Source of the DNA: Chryseobacterium sp. ERMR1:04
GTDB lineage: Bacteria; Bacteroidota; Bacteroidia; Flavobacteriales; Weeksellaceae
Assembly: GCF_001297705.1 (NCBI RefSeq)
Contig: NZ_LIRF01000003.1
Location: 62,001-126,000 of the forward strand
Reading direction: 5' to 3'
Length of the DNA stretch: 64,000 nt
This document shows positions 26,235 through 34,322 of the stretch, piece by piece. Positions within the stretch are counted from its first letter, which is position 1; each line of letters starts with the position of its first letter. The notes below the pieces were generated by a model, which had not been told where the DNA came from, made no database searches, and worked only from the letters and a program-made list of their open reading frames with translations. The translations under genes and the position numbers were made by a program.

Positions 26235-27937
26235 ATGGAAAATTTTATCGTATCTGCAAGAAAATATCGTCCTCAAGAGTTTGACACTGTTGTTGGGCAA
26301 TCTCATATTACAGATACGCTAGAACATGCTATTGAAGAAAATCAGTTGGCCCAGGCTTTACTGTTTTGTGGACCTCGAGGCGTTGGTAAGACTACATGTG
26401 CCAGAATTTTGGCAAGAAAGATCAACGAAAAAGATGGTTCCGTTTCAGAAGATGGTTTTGCGTATAATATCTATGAATTGGATGCTGCATCCAATAACTC
26501 GGTTGATGATATCAGAGAGTTGATAGATCAGGTACGTTTTGCACCTCAGGTTGGTAAATACAAAGTATATATCATAGATGAGGTACATATGTTATCTTCT
26601 GCTGCCTTCAATGCTTTTCTTAAGACGCTGGAAGAACCTCCTGCGCATGCAATTTTTATTCTGGCAACTACAGAAAAGCATAAAATAATTCCGACCATTT
26701 TATCGCGTTGTCAGATCTATGATTTCAAAAGAATTGTGATTGAAGATATTCAGTCGCATCTAAAGAATATTGCTCATAAAGAGAATATTCAATATGAAGA
26801 CGATGCTTTATATCTTATCGCTCAGAAGGCTGATGGTGCTTTGAGGGATGCCCTTTCTATATTCGACAGACTTTCTACATTTTCTCAAAAAAATATTACA
26901 CTGGCAAAAGCTGCCGAAGTGCTTAATATTTTAGATTATGATCAATATCTTACAATTGTAGATTTTGCCAAAGAAAATAAAATTCCTGAAGCTCTTTTTG
27001 CTTTTAACGAAATTGTAAAAAAAGGTTTTGATGCCCATATCTTTATTGCAGGACTAGGAAGCCACTTTAGAGATCTCATGATGGCTCAGAATACTTCCAC
27101 AATCGATTTGATTGAAGTAGGGGAAAAAACAAAAGCCAAATTTGTTGAACAGGCCCGGAAATGGAACGCCCAACAATTAATAGATGCTATTGAGATTTGT
27201 AATCATGCGGATATTAATTATAAAAATTCTAAAAATCCAAGACTTACAGTAGAAATTGCTTTAATGCAATTGGCTTCTTTAACGGCTAATATAGACGTTA
27301 CAAAAAAAAAAAGTTCTTAATACTGGCGCCATTCCTTCATGAAAAAATTGAAGTAGTAATTCCGCAACAATCACAAGAAAAGAAAGAAGAAACAGTTGTA
27401 AAACCACCTGTTGTAGATAACTCTGAGGAAGTGGTTGTTAAAAAAACTTCCAAACCATTATCAAGACAAAGTACCTCTTCCGGCTTCAGCATCAATTCTT
27501 TTATGAACAAAGAAGAGAAGGTAGAAAAAAAGGAAGATGAAAATCTTGCGATAAAAACGGACGATCTCCCAAAAAATCATTTTACCGAAACCGATTTACA
27601 AATGGAATGGAATTTGCTACTAAAACAAATGCAATCCAAGAATACATTTGTTTTTAATGCTATTAAGGCTTTTAAATTAGTTAAGATAGATGAACATAAT
27701 ATTCAGGTTTCCTATCCTTCAGATTCTGCAAAAGTAGAATTTGATAAGATAAGCGGAGAATTTTTTAATCATTTCAAAAGAAAAGTACATAATTATTCTA
27801 TTGAAATTGAATACAAAAGAGACTTCGAAAGCCTTAAGGTTGAGGTTGTTACCAAGAAAAGTATATTTGAAAAGTTCATTGAGAAAAATCCTTTGTTGAA
27901 AGATCTTGATGATTTAATGAAGTTTGATTTGTCATAA
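26235..27937 (+). CDS. dnaX: DNA polymerase III gamma/tau subunit, split at an A11 run
   Basis: DnaX is the clamp-loader ATPase. Residues 1-355 hold the AAA+ module: Walker A GPRGVGKT, Walker B IIDEVHML, the SRC motif LSRCQIYDF and the lid/collar domains. The four-Cys zinc module of E. coli DnaX is absent, as I recall is usual in this phylum. At 27302-27312 an A11 run ends the zero frame six codons later (stop at 27320; 361 residues). The -1 frame continues through a Lys/Glu-rich linker to 27937 with a tau-type C-terminal domain (LQMEWNLLLKQM ... KFDLS). A -1 slip on A-AAA-AAA or transcript slippage would make both short and long forms, as in other bacteria. A one-base sequencing error is the alternative. 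Confidence 0.85.
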
Positions 27938-27942
27938 TTTTA

Positions 27943-27950
27943 TATATTTG
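27943..27950 (+). promoter_or_regulatory. -7 box of the aromatic-synthesis gene leader
   Basis: TATATTTG, with TTTG at 27923-27926 as a possible -33 element (16-bp gap, slightly short). It would produce a leader of about 400 nt before the gene at 28357. Confidence 0.4.
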
Positions 27951-28356
27951 CAAAGTCAATTTGTTTAAAATAACTTTTTAACAAGTACAAATTATTATTA
28001 TTTAATAGCTAGAATAGAAGATTCACACCATAAAAGTGGAACAAATTATATTACATAAACCTAACTCTAAAAACCTTTTTGGTTTTGCAACTGCTGATTT
28101 TTTTAGCAGTTATTTTGGTTTATCGTTTAGCTATCTTAGAAATTTTAGAGAGTATTATCGATTTTATTGGTATAGCTAACTAAATTTCTTTCTCAAAAAA
28201 TAATACAAGGAATAATTTGATTTTCTATCATCATTCCTTCTCCCACTAAATTTTTTTAACGGCATTTTTTTGAAAGAAATTATAAAGAAAACTTTATAAG
28301 GAATTTCCTGTTTGTATATAATATCAAAATAATTAAAAATAAAATAAATTAACAAG
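27951..28356 (+). promoter_or_regulatory. Long leader region with tandem hairpins upstream of DAHP synthase
   Basis: No gene is seen. Two consecutive hairpins occur: AAAACC/GGTTTT (28071-28086, loop TTTT) and AACTGCT/AGCAGTT (28089-28111, loop with seven T) followed by ATTTTGG. They may terminate or attenuate transcription before the aromatic gene. No leader peptide rich in Phe, Tyr or Trp is evident. Confidence 0.35.
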
Positions 28357-29439
28357 ATGAATTTAAGAGATTTAAAAAACGATTGGATCAATGAGTTTTC
28401 ACAACCAATGATTATCGCAGGACCATGTAGTGCGGAAAGTGAAGCGCAAATGTTGGAAACAGCAAAGAGGATTAAAGAAACAAATGCGCAGGTTCCTATT
28501 TTCCGTGCAGGAATTTGGAAGCCGCGTACAAAACCAAACGGATTTGAAGGAGTAGGAGTAATTGGTCTTAACTGGCTAAAGAAAGTAAAGGAAGAATACG
28601 GGTTTAAAACGGCTACAGAAGTGGCAAATGCACACCACGTTTTTGCAGCATTGGAAGCAGATGTGGATATTCTTTGGATTGGGGCACGTTCTACAGTAAA
28701 CCCATTTACGGTTCAGGAAATTGCAATGGCGCTAAGAGGAACAGAAAAAACCGTATTGGTTAAAAACCCGGTAAATCCAGATTTAGCATTGTGGATCGGA
28801 GCATTAGAAAGATTGTTAGGACAAGGTATTGAGAACCTTGGAGCGATACACAGAGGTTTTTCTACCTACCAAAAAACAAAATACAGAAACAACCCGAACT
28901 GGCAGATTGCATTAGATTTCAAGAGTCAGTTCCCGAATATTCCGATGTTGATTGACCCTTCTCACATCTGTGGAAACAGAACAGGATTGGCAGATATCAC
29001 ACAGGAAGCAATGAACGTTGGTTACCAAGGTGCTATCATTGAGTCTCACTGTAATCCTGATGAAGCTTGGAGTGATGCATCACAGCAAATTACGCCTGAA
29101 GTATTAGCTGAATTAATCGGAAATCTAAAAGTTAGAAATTCTGGATTGGCAGGATTTGACGGTGAAATGGGAAGACACAGAACATTGATTTCTGATCTGG
29201 ATTTCCAATTGATCGAACTTCTTTCTCAAAGAATGAAAATTTCTGAAAAAATCGGGAAGTTGAAGAAAGAAAACGATATCGCTATTTTCCAGCCGGAACG
29301 TTGGAAAGTAATTACAGAATACGCTACACAAAAAGCAAAAGAAACAGGAATGTCTCAGGACTTTATTGAGAAAGTTTTCAAAGCAATTCATGAAGAATCT
29401 ATTGAAGTGCAGAACAGCATTATGATAGACAGACAATAA
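28357..29439 (+). CDS. Bifunctional DAHP synthase / chorismate mutase (type II)
   Basis: A 360-residue fusion. Residues about 15-260 form a type I DAHP synthase (KDO8P-synthase-like subfamily): MIIAGPCSAES, FRAGIWKPRTKPNGFEG, DILWIGARSTVNPF, DPSHICGNR and IIESHCNPDEAWSDA. This enzyme joins PEP and erythrose-4-phosphate. Residues about 268-355 are an AroQ-type chorismate mutase helix bundle: GRHRTLISDLDFQLIELLSQRM, IGKLKKEN, QPERW. The fused mutase probably also serves as the allosteric site for aromatic end products. The fusion is standard in Bacteroidetes. Confidence 0.93.
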   Translation: MNLRDLKNDWINEFSQPMIIAGPCSAESEAQMLETAKRIKETNAQVPIFRAGIWKPRTKPNGFEGVGVIGLNWLKKVKEEYGFKTATEVANAHHVFAALEADVDILWIGARSTVNPFTVQEIAMALRGTEKTVLVKNPVNPDLALWIGALERLLGQGIENLGAIHRGFSTYQKTKYRNNPNWQIALDFKSQFPNIPMLIDPSHICGNRTGLADITQEAMNVGYQGAIIESHCNPDEAWSDASQQITPEVLAELIGNLKVRNSGLAGFDGEMGRHRTLISDLDFQLIELLSQRMKISEKIGKLKKENDIAIFQPERWKVITEYATQKAKETGMSQDFIEKVFKAIHEESIEVQNSIMIDRQ

Positions 29440-29448
29440 TTAGATTTG

Positions 29449-29527
29449 GGGCTTAGGAGTCAGGGTTTACGGTTGAGTTTAATTTTATCAAATTTTTCTA
29501 ACATCTGGAGCCTTAAATCCTAAGCCC
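29449..29527. repeat. Intergenic palindrome with 10-bp arms
   Basis: GGGCTTAGGA (29449-29458) and TCCTAAGCCC (29518-29527) are perfect inverted arms around a 59-nt spacer. It is one of several intergenic palindromes in the window. Confidence 0.5.
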
Positions 29528-29542
29528 TAATTCCTAATTCCT

Positions 29543-29550
29543 TATATTTG
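29543..29550 (+). promoter_or_regulatory. -7 box of rsgA
   Basis: TATATTTG, 14 bp before the rsgA ATG, giving a very short 5' leader. Confidence 0.45.
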
Positions 29551-29564
29551 CACCATCTTAATAT

Positions 29565-30491
29565 ATGAAAGGGAAAATCATTAAATCTACAGGAAGTTGG
29601 TATCAGGTTTTAGAAATGGAAACCGGTACAATTTTCGAGGCCAGAATTCGAGGCAAATTCAAATTAATCAAAACGAGATTAACCAATCCGCTTGCTGTAG
29701 GAGATTTTGTGGAATTTCAACTGGAACAGGATGATGTCGCTTGGATCACTAAAATTGAACCGAGAAGAAATTATCTGATCAGAAAATCAGTGAACCTTTC
29801 AAAAGAAGCACACATTATTGCCTCTAATATTGATGTAGCGTGCTTTATTTTTACCCTGAAGCATCCTGAAACATCCCTTGGATTCTTAGATCGATTTTTG
29901 TCGTGCTGTGAAGCATACAATATCGAACCTTTGATTTTGTTCAATAAAATTGATGTTTTAAATGAGGATGAAATAGAACTGGTAAAAGATATTGAGTTTC
30001 TTTATCAGGAAATAGGATACAATTCATTAGAAATTTCATCGTATTCTCAACTGAATCTAGATGATCTTCAATTGCTTTTAAAAGACAAGACTTCCGTATT
30101 CTTCGGGCATTCCGGATGTGGAAAATCTACGCTGGTAAATGCATTACAGCCAGGTTTGAATATCAGAACATCTGAAATATCAGACACTCATCTTAAAGGA
30201 AAGCATACCACGACTTTTGCACAAATGCATTTCTGGAACTTTGGAGGAAATGTGATTGATACTCCAGGAGTTCGTGAATTTGCAATGATTGATATTGAAA
30301 AAGAAGAGGTGCAACATTATTTCCCTGAAATATTTAGAAAGAGAAAAGAATGTAAATTTCACAACTGCATGCACATTAATGAACCAAAATGTGCTGTTCT
30401 TGCAGCATTGGAAACTGGAGAAATTCAACATTCAAGATATTCTACCTATATCAAATTAATGGACGAGGCGGATGAATTAGCCCAAAAATAA
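29565..30491 (+). CDS. rsgA: Ribosome small-subunit-dependent GTPase A
   Basis: A 308-residue circularly permuted GTPase acting in late 30S maturation. It has an N-terminal OB fold (about 1-70) and a permuted G domain in the order FNKID (G4), GHSGCGKST (G1, near residue 186) and DTPGVREF (G3). The C-terminal zinc knuckle is CKFHNCMHINEPKCAV. All diagnostic residues are present and the length is normal. It is followed by 7 bp and then the AraC pseudogene on the same strand. Confidence 0.95.
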   Translation: MKGKIIKSTGSWYQVLEMETGTIFEARIRGKFKLIKTRLTNPLAVGDFVEFQLEQDDVAWITKIEPRRNYLIRKSVNLSKEAHIIASNIDVACFIFTLKHPETSLGFLDRFLSCCEAYNIEPLILFNKIDVLNEDEIELVKDIEFLYQEIGYNSLEISSYSQLNLDDLQLLLKDKTSVFFGHSGCGKSTLVNALQPGLNIRTSEISDTHLKGKHTTTFAQMHFWNFGGNVIDTPGVREFAMIDIEKEEVQHYFPEIFRKRKECKFHNCMHINEPKCAVLAALETGEIQHSRYSTYIKLMDEADELAQK

Positions 30492-30498
30492 TTCTTTA

Positions 30499-31375
30499 AT
30501 GAACTCAGGAAAAAATATTCCTATCCATAATCTAACATTTGAAAAATTTCAAGTGATGAAGCTGGAGAATGGTCATCCTGAAAATTTTCATGACATTCAT
30601 CGGCATAATTTTTTCGAAATTATCTGGTTTCAGGAAACTCATGAAAACAGTCGGTTAGAATTAGATTTCAAAGAATATTCCATCAAGAATAATCATATTT
30701 GCATTATTGCGCCAGGGCAGGTTTTCAATATGAAACTGCGTGGCGAGAAAGGTTTTGTTTTTGCCATAAGTAGAGAGATTTTTCAGGAAGTTTCTGAAAT
30801 AGAAGTGATCCTTGAAAGTGGAACGCACCCTTTTATCTTAGATTCCGAAAGTTATACAACCTGTCAGGTTATTGCTGAATTAATCCGCGAGGAATATCAA
30901 CTCCCGGATCAATCTTATAAAAGCCTACTTAAGAGCTTTTTGTATCATTATTACCGAGCAGCTTACGACTTCGGATAATATTATAAAAGCCTACTTAAGA
31001 GCTTTTTGTATCATTATTACCGAGCAGCTTACGACTTCGGATAATATGGGTAATGACAATGTAAGAATTCAACAGCTCGTTGCGCTTATTGAAGAACATT
31101 ACACGACGCAAAAAGATACCACATTTTATGCTGAAAGATTAAGCGTAAGCAATCATCACCTTAATGATATCGTTCGTATTTTAAGAGGAACAACTGTAAA
31201 AAAGATGATTGGTCTGCGTCTTTTGCTTGAGGCTAAAAGAGAATTAAGCTTTGGAGCTTTAACAGTAAAAGAAGTGGCCTTTAAATTAGGGTTTAATGAT
31301 GCTTCTTATTTTTCCCGTTTCTTTAAAAAACATACAGGATATAACCCTGAACAGTTTAAAAATTCTAACATTTAA
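30499..31375 (+). pseudogene. AraC-family regulator broken by a frameshift and a 66-bp tandem duplication
   Basis: The first part (to 30978) encodes a cupin-like sensing domain (FHDIHRHNFFEIIWFQ). The second (from 31046) encodes an AraC double HTH (AERLSVSNHHLNDIVRIL, FNDASYFSRFFKKHTGYNP). A 66-bp unit is perfectly duplicated in tandem (30915-30980 and 30981-31046). In both copies the frame is wrong by one base at a T5 run (30937-30941 and 31003-31007). With four T and one copy, the gene would read SLLKSFCIIITEQLTTSDN straight into the HTH. It is therefore a mutated regulator, or an assembly/sequencing artefact. It precedes an MFS drug exporter it may have controlled. Confidence 0.8.
30915..31046 (+). 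repeat. Perfect 66-bp tandem duplication
   Basis: Two identical head-to-tail 66-bp units (22 codons) inside the AraC gene. The length is a multiple of three, so the duplication alone would not shift the frame. Confidence 0.9.
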
Positions 31376-31505
31376 GACTTAAAATTAATCCTCAGTTTGT
31401 GCTTTACTTCCCTCAGTTCTTGTATGGGAAGCTATTCTTTTTTAAAGGAATTTTGCCAGCTGTAAAGCCTTCATGGAGTTGGTTAATGATTTATAAAAAT
31501 TCTTT

Positions 31506-32696
31506 ATGAGAAACTTAAGTATTATTGTTTTTATTCTCGCCCTTTTAAACACGCTCGAATCGTTGAGCATCGATCTGTATTTGCCTGCCTTTCCGATGAT
31601 GGCACAAATTTTCCAGACCGATATTGGGCATATTCAAATTTCCATTTCTATATTTTTCGCAGGTTTTGCAATAGGACAGTTGTTATGGGGACCTTTATCT
31701 GATAAAAAAGGAAGAAAACCGGTATTGTATATTGGTTTGGGTCTTTTTATTATAGGGGCGTTAGCGATTTATTTCACCACGAATATATTTGTATTGTGGG
31801 CTATGCGTTTTTTACAGGCTTTTGGTGGAAGTGCCGGAATTGTAATCGGAAGGGCTATTGTTATCGATCTTTATGACAAAGAAAAAGCGGTGACTATTTT
31901 CTCTAAACAATCCCAAATAAGCGGAATTGCTCCCATTGTAGCTCCTTTGCTGGGAAGTGTGTTCCTAAGGTTTTGGGGATGGAATAGTGCCTTTAGTTTT
32001 TTAAGTATTTTAGGCGCTTTAACGCTAATTCTGGTCATTAAATATATTCCGGAAACCAATTCAAGAATTACCTCTCCTGATACTGCAGCAGATGAAGCAA
32101 AATTAAAAGACCAGCTAAAAGTAATAATTTCCAATAAAGATTTTATTGCCAATACAGTGATTGGAAGTAGTGCTTTTGCTTCTTTGATTATTTATATTTC
32201 AAATGCTCCGTTATTATTTATGGAGATCCATGGTTTTTCTAGTGAAGTTTTCAGTTTTATATTTGCGTTTAATTCATTGGCCTTAATATTTGCAGCTTTC
32301 ATAACTCCAAAATTAATACGGAGAATAAAAGATACAAAAATATTATTGGCAGCCACGGTGCTTTTGTTTTCTACGAATGTGTTGCATTTCTTTATTTCTG
32401 CTTATAATCTGCCAGTAAGTTTAGAAATCGCCATGTTGTTTTCATCTTTAATCGCAATAGGACTTTTATTTCCCATTACAACAGGTCATGCTTTGTCACC
32501 TTTTAAGGAAGGGCGAGGTACGGCAGCAGCATTAATGGGGTTTACACAATTAATGGTTACGTTCATAATGTCTGCATTGGTGGGGTTTTTAGAGTCAAAA
32601 TCAATTATGCCAATGATTATTACACGAATCTTACTTGGACTAATAGCAATGGGCTTGGCGTATAAAATTTATGATCGAAAGAAACTTATGGCATAA
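31506..32696 (+). CDS. Bcr/CflA-type multidrug MFS exporter
   Basis: A 396-residue 12-helix MFS protein. TM1 has LSIDLYLPAFP, the family signature of Bcr/CflA drug exporters. Loop 2-3 has the MFS motif GPLSDKKGRKPVL, and TM5 carries a motif-C-like GIAPIVAPLLG of proton antiporters. It probably expels small toxic compounds with proton uptake. It lies 130 bp after the broken AraC regulator on the same strand. Confidence 0.88.
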   Translation: MRNLSIIVFILALLNTLESLSIDLYLPAFPMMAQIFQTDIGHIQISISIFFAGFAIGQLLWGPLSDKKGRKPVLYIGLGLFIIGALAIYFTTNIFVLWAMRFLQAFGGSAGIVIGRAIVIDLYDKEKAVTIFSKQSQISGIAPIVAPLLGSVFLRFWGWNSAFSFLSILGALTLILVIKYIPETNSRITSPDTAADEAKLKDQLKVIISNKDFIANTVIGSSAFASLIIYISNAPLLFMEIHGFSSEVFSFIFAFNSLALIFAAFITPKLIRRIKDTKILLAATVLLFSTNVLHFFISAYNLPVSLEIAMLFSSLIAIGLLFPITTGHALSPFKEGRGTAAALMGFTQLMVTFIMSALVGFLESKSIMPMIITRILLGLIAMGLAYKIYDRKKLMA

Positions 32697-32914
32697 AACC
32701 TGACAATTGGTTATGATTTGTGACAGAATGTGCCATAACTGTCATTAAAAGCGGGATGAAGGGAGAATATTCTGTTGCTTTTTCTTGAAAATAAAATTAA
32801 AAAGATTTTGATTTTTGTTTCATTGCTTTAAAAAGAAGCTGAATGATAAAGATTTTTGAATCGATCGTTTTCTTTGTAATAAATATGATAAGTCTTATCT
32901 GAATTTAGAGGAAA

Positions 32915-32938
32915 TAAAAAACCCAGCCGAAGCTGGGT
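32915..32938 (-). terminator. Minus-strand terminator with UUCG tetraloop
   Basis: Read on the minus strand, ACCCAGC-TTCG-GCTGGGT is followed by TTTTTATTTC. The closing C(UUCG)G loop is exceptionally stable. No minus-strand gene ends here, so it may end a small RNA transcribed from the ndk promoter region. Confidence 0.5.
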
Positions 32939-32940
32939 AA

Positions 32941-32977
32941 AAACTAATAACCATGAAAACTCAAATTAAACATGAGA
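32941..32977 (+). repeat. AAACTAATAACCAT element, copy 1
   Basis: AAACTAATAACCAT is followed by an A-rich stretch and a CTCA(9)TGAG mini-hairpin. Copy 2 at 35722 shares the same blocks. Confidence 0.45.
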
Positions 32978-33084
32978 ATCGGAATAGAATAAACAATTAC
33001 TGTGCCAACTTTTATTTCCGTTTCTTAATAAAAGTTATTTTTATGTTAAAAAAAAATTAAAATTAAAATCAAAAATATTTTTTG

Positions 33085-33092
33085 TAGTTTTG
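33085..33092 (+). promoter_or_regulatory. -7 box of ndk
   Basis: TAGTTTTG matches TAnnTTTG, 23 bp before the ndk start. Confidence 0.45.
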
Positions 33093-33115
33093 CGGCATTA
33101 AAAAAATATACATTT

Positions 33116-33532
33116 ATGTCTAACATTACATTCACTATGATTAAGCCTGATGCTGTTGCAGACGGACATATCGGTGCTATATTAGGTAAAATTTCTGAAG
33201 GAGGTTTTAAGATCAAAGCGTTGAAATTAACTCAACTTACTGTTGCTGACGCAAAAAAATTCTATGAAGTACACGCAGAAAGACCTTTCTACGGAGAATT
33301 AGTAGAATTCATGAGTTCAGGACCAATCGTTGCTGCTGTTTTAGAAAAAGACAACGCAGTTGATGATTTCAGAACTTTAATCGGAGCTACTAATCCAGCT
33401 GAAGCTGCAGAAGGTACCATCAGAAAGATGTTTGCTAGAAGCATCGGAGAGAATGCGGTTCACGGTTCAGATTCTAACGAGAACGCTCTTATCGAAGCTC
33501 AATTCCATTTTTCTGGAAGAGAGATTTTCTAA
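33116..33532 (+). CDS. ndk: Nucleoside-diphosphate kinase
   Basis: A 138-residue NDP kinase, which transfers the gamma phosphate of ATP to NDPs through a phospho-histidine. The N-terminal [10 protein letters not shown] is typical. The active-site His lies in [14 protein letters not shown] near residue 116. The rest ([36 protein letters not shown]) is canonical. It is monocistronic with its own promoter box and terminator. Confidence 0.97.
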   Translation: MSNITFTMIKPDAVADGHIGAILGKISEGGFKIKALKLTQLTVADAKKFYEVHAERPFYGELVEFMSSGPIVAAVLEKDNAVDDFRTLIGATNPAEAAEGTIRKMFARSIGENAVHGSDSNENALIEAQFHFSGREIF

Positions 33533-33553
33533 GTAAGAATTTTCTTTTACAAT

Positions 33554-33586
33554 AAAAAAATCCAGAAGTAATTCTGGATTTTTTGT
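33554..33586 (+). terminator. Rho-independent terminator of ndk
   Basis: AAAATCCAGAA/TTCTGGATTTT stem, GTAA loop, long T-run. Confidence 0.85.
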
Positions 33587-34124
33587 TTTTTTTTATGCCA
33601 TGTTGTCCTGTTTTTTGGCAGATTTATACGCTGTTTTCAATAATACCTACTTTTTTCCAGATACAATTCTATAGTTTTTTCTATCAGTATCACAATGGTA
33701 ATCATGTCCTTATCAAATCTTTCTTTGGGAATATCAATGTAAATAATTCCGAGCCGGTCGCTCCCACATCATTTACTGTAAATTTTATGATGATCATAGA
33801 AGCTTCTTTAATGATTCACAATCTGGTAATCCCATTTTTTATTTCTATTAATACAATAAGCCTAAAGTTAAGGTAAATGGTGTGTTTCTTTTTTGAAAGT
33901 ACGCTACAGGCTCTTGGTTTTGGGCTAAGATTGATTTTAGACAATACTTATTGGCAATCATAAAATAACCATTGAAAATAGAATAAAATCGTATTCTGTG
34001 GTGGCAATTATGAATGCTTAAAGAAAATAATAAATGTTTGATATATTGATTATGAATTTGAAGGATCGTTTTGTTAAATGTAAAAATGGAATAATAATTG
34101 TAATTTCCCAATGAAATTTAAAGT
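33587..34124. other. Gene-free stretch, possibly decayed
   Basis: Frames here on both strands are AT-biased and hydrophobic. A minus-strand segment (about 33793-33698, MIIIKFTVNDVGATGSE...) looks protein-like but is only 31 codons between stops. I call no gene. Confidence 0.3.
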
Positions 34125-34319
34125 ATGAAAATTCCATCATTATTAATGGCAAGTTTATTTGCAGTAGGAGCGTCTGCACAGACTACAAAGCCAACGCCAA
34201 AAAAGGCGAAGAAACCAGTAAGTAAAATAAAAAAAGATACGGTGCCAAAGCCTATTGTGAAAAAAGATACCATTGTAAAATATTCTGGACACGGCTGTCC
34301 TGCATGTGGAATGGGATAA
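34125..34319 (+). CDS. Exported precursor peptide with C-terminal CPAC motif (RiPP substrate candidate)
   Basis: A 64-residue peptide. Residues 1-19 are a signal peptide ending VGASAQ. Residues 20-52 are a Lys/Pro/Thr-rich spacer (TTKPTPKKAKKPVSKIKK, DTVPKPIVKKDT). The last ten residues are GHGCPACGMG. The stop is followed after 3 bp by a DUF692 enzyme gene, the standard layout for precursors modified by multinuclear iron-dependent oxidases (MNIO). The two cysteines are the likely modification sites, by analogy with methanobactin, bufferins and the Chryseobacterium ChrA peptide. The signal peptide implies export to the periplasm. Final function is unknown; metal binding or signalling are possible. 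Confidence 0.75.
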   Translation: MKIPSLLMASLFAVGASAQTTKPTPKKAKKPVSKIKKDTVPKPIVKKDTIVKYSGHGCPACGMG

Positions 34320-34322
34320 TTA

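Larger units (their letters stand above)
32697..33115. other. Intergenic region with structured elements
   Basis: There is no supported gene, but it holds a minus-strand terminator (32915-32938), a conserved-looking AAACTAATAACCAT element (32941) and a 10-bp hairpin AACTTTTATT/AATAAAAGTT (33007-33036). A 53-codon frame from 32953 reaches into the ndk promoter and is probably not a gene. Confidence 0.4.

Noticed and set aside
27431..27937. Separate gene after dnaX
   Set aside because: It is the tau-type C-terminus of DnaX in the -1 frame; the open frame reaches back to the A11 run.
28176..28391. Minus-strand 71-codon frame
   Set aside because: It overlaps the start of the DAHP synthase gene and is Phe/Lys-biased shadow sequence.
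32953..33114. Small gene starting MKTQIKHENRNR
   Set aside because: The second copy of the same DNA element (35722) has no ATG, and the frame runs through the ndk promoter, so an RNA or DNA element is more likely.
33583..34111. Two hydrophobic frames (plus 33583-33876, minus 33848-34111)
   Set aside because: The first overlaps the ndk terminator; both have skewed composition and no motif. A decayed gene on the minus strand is possible but not supported.
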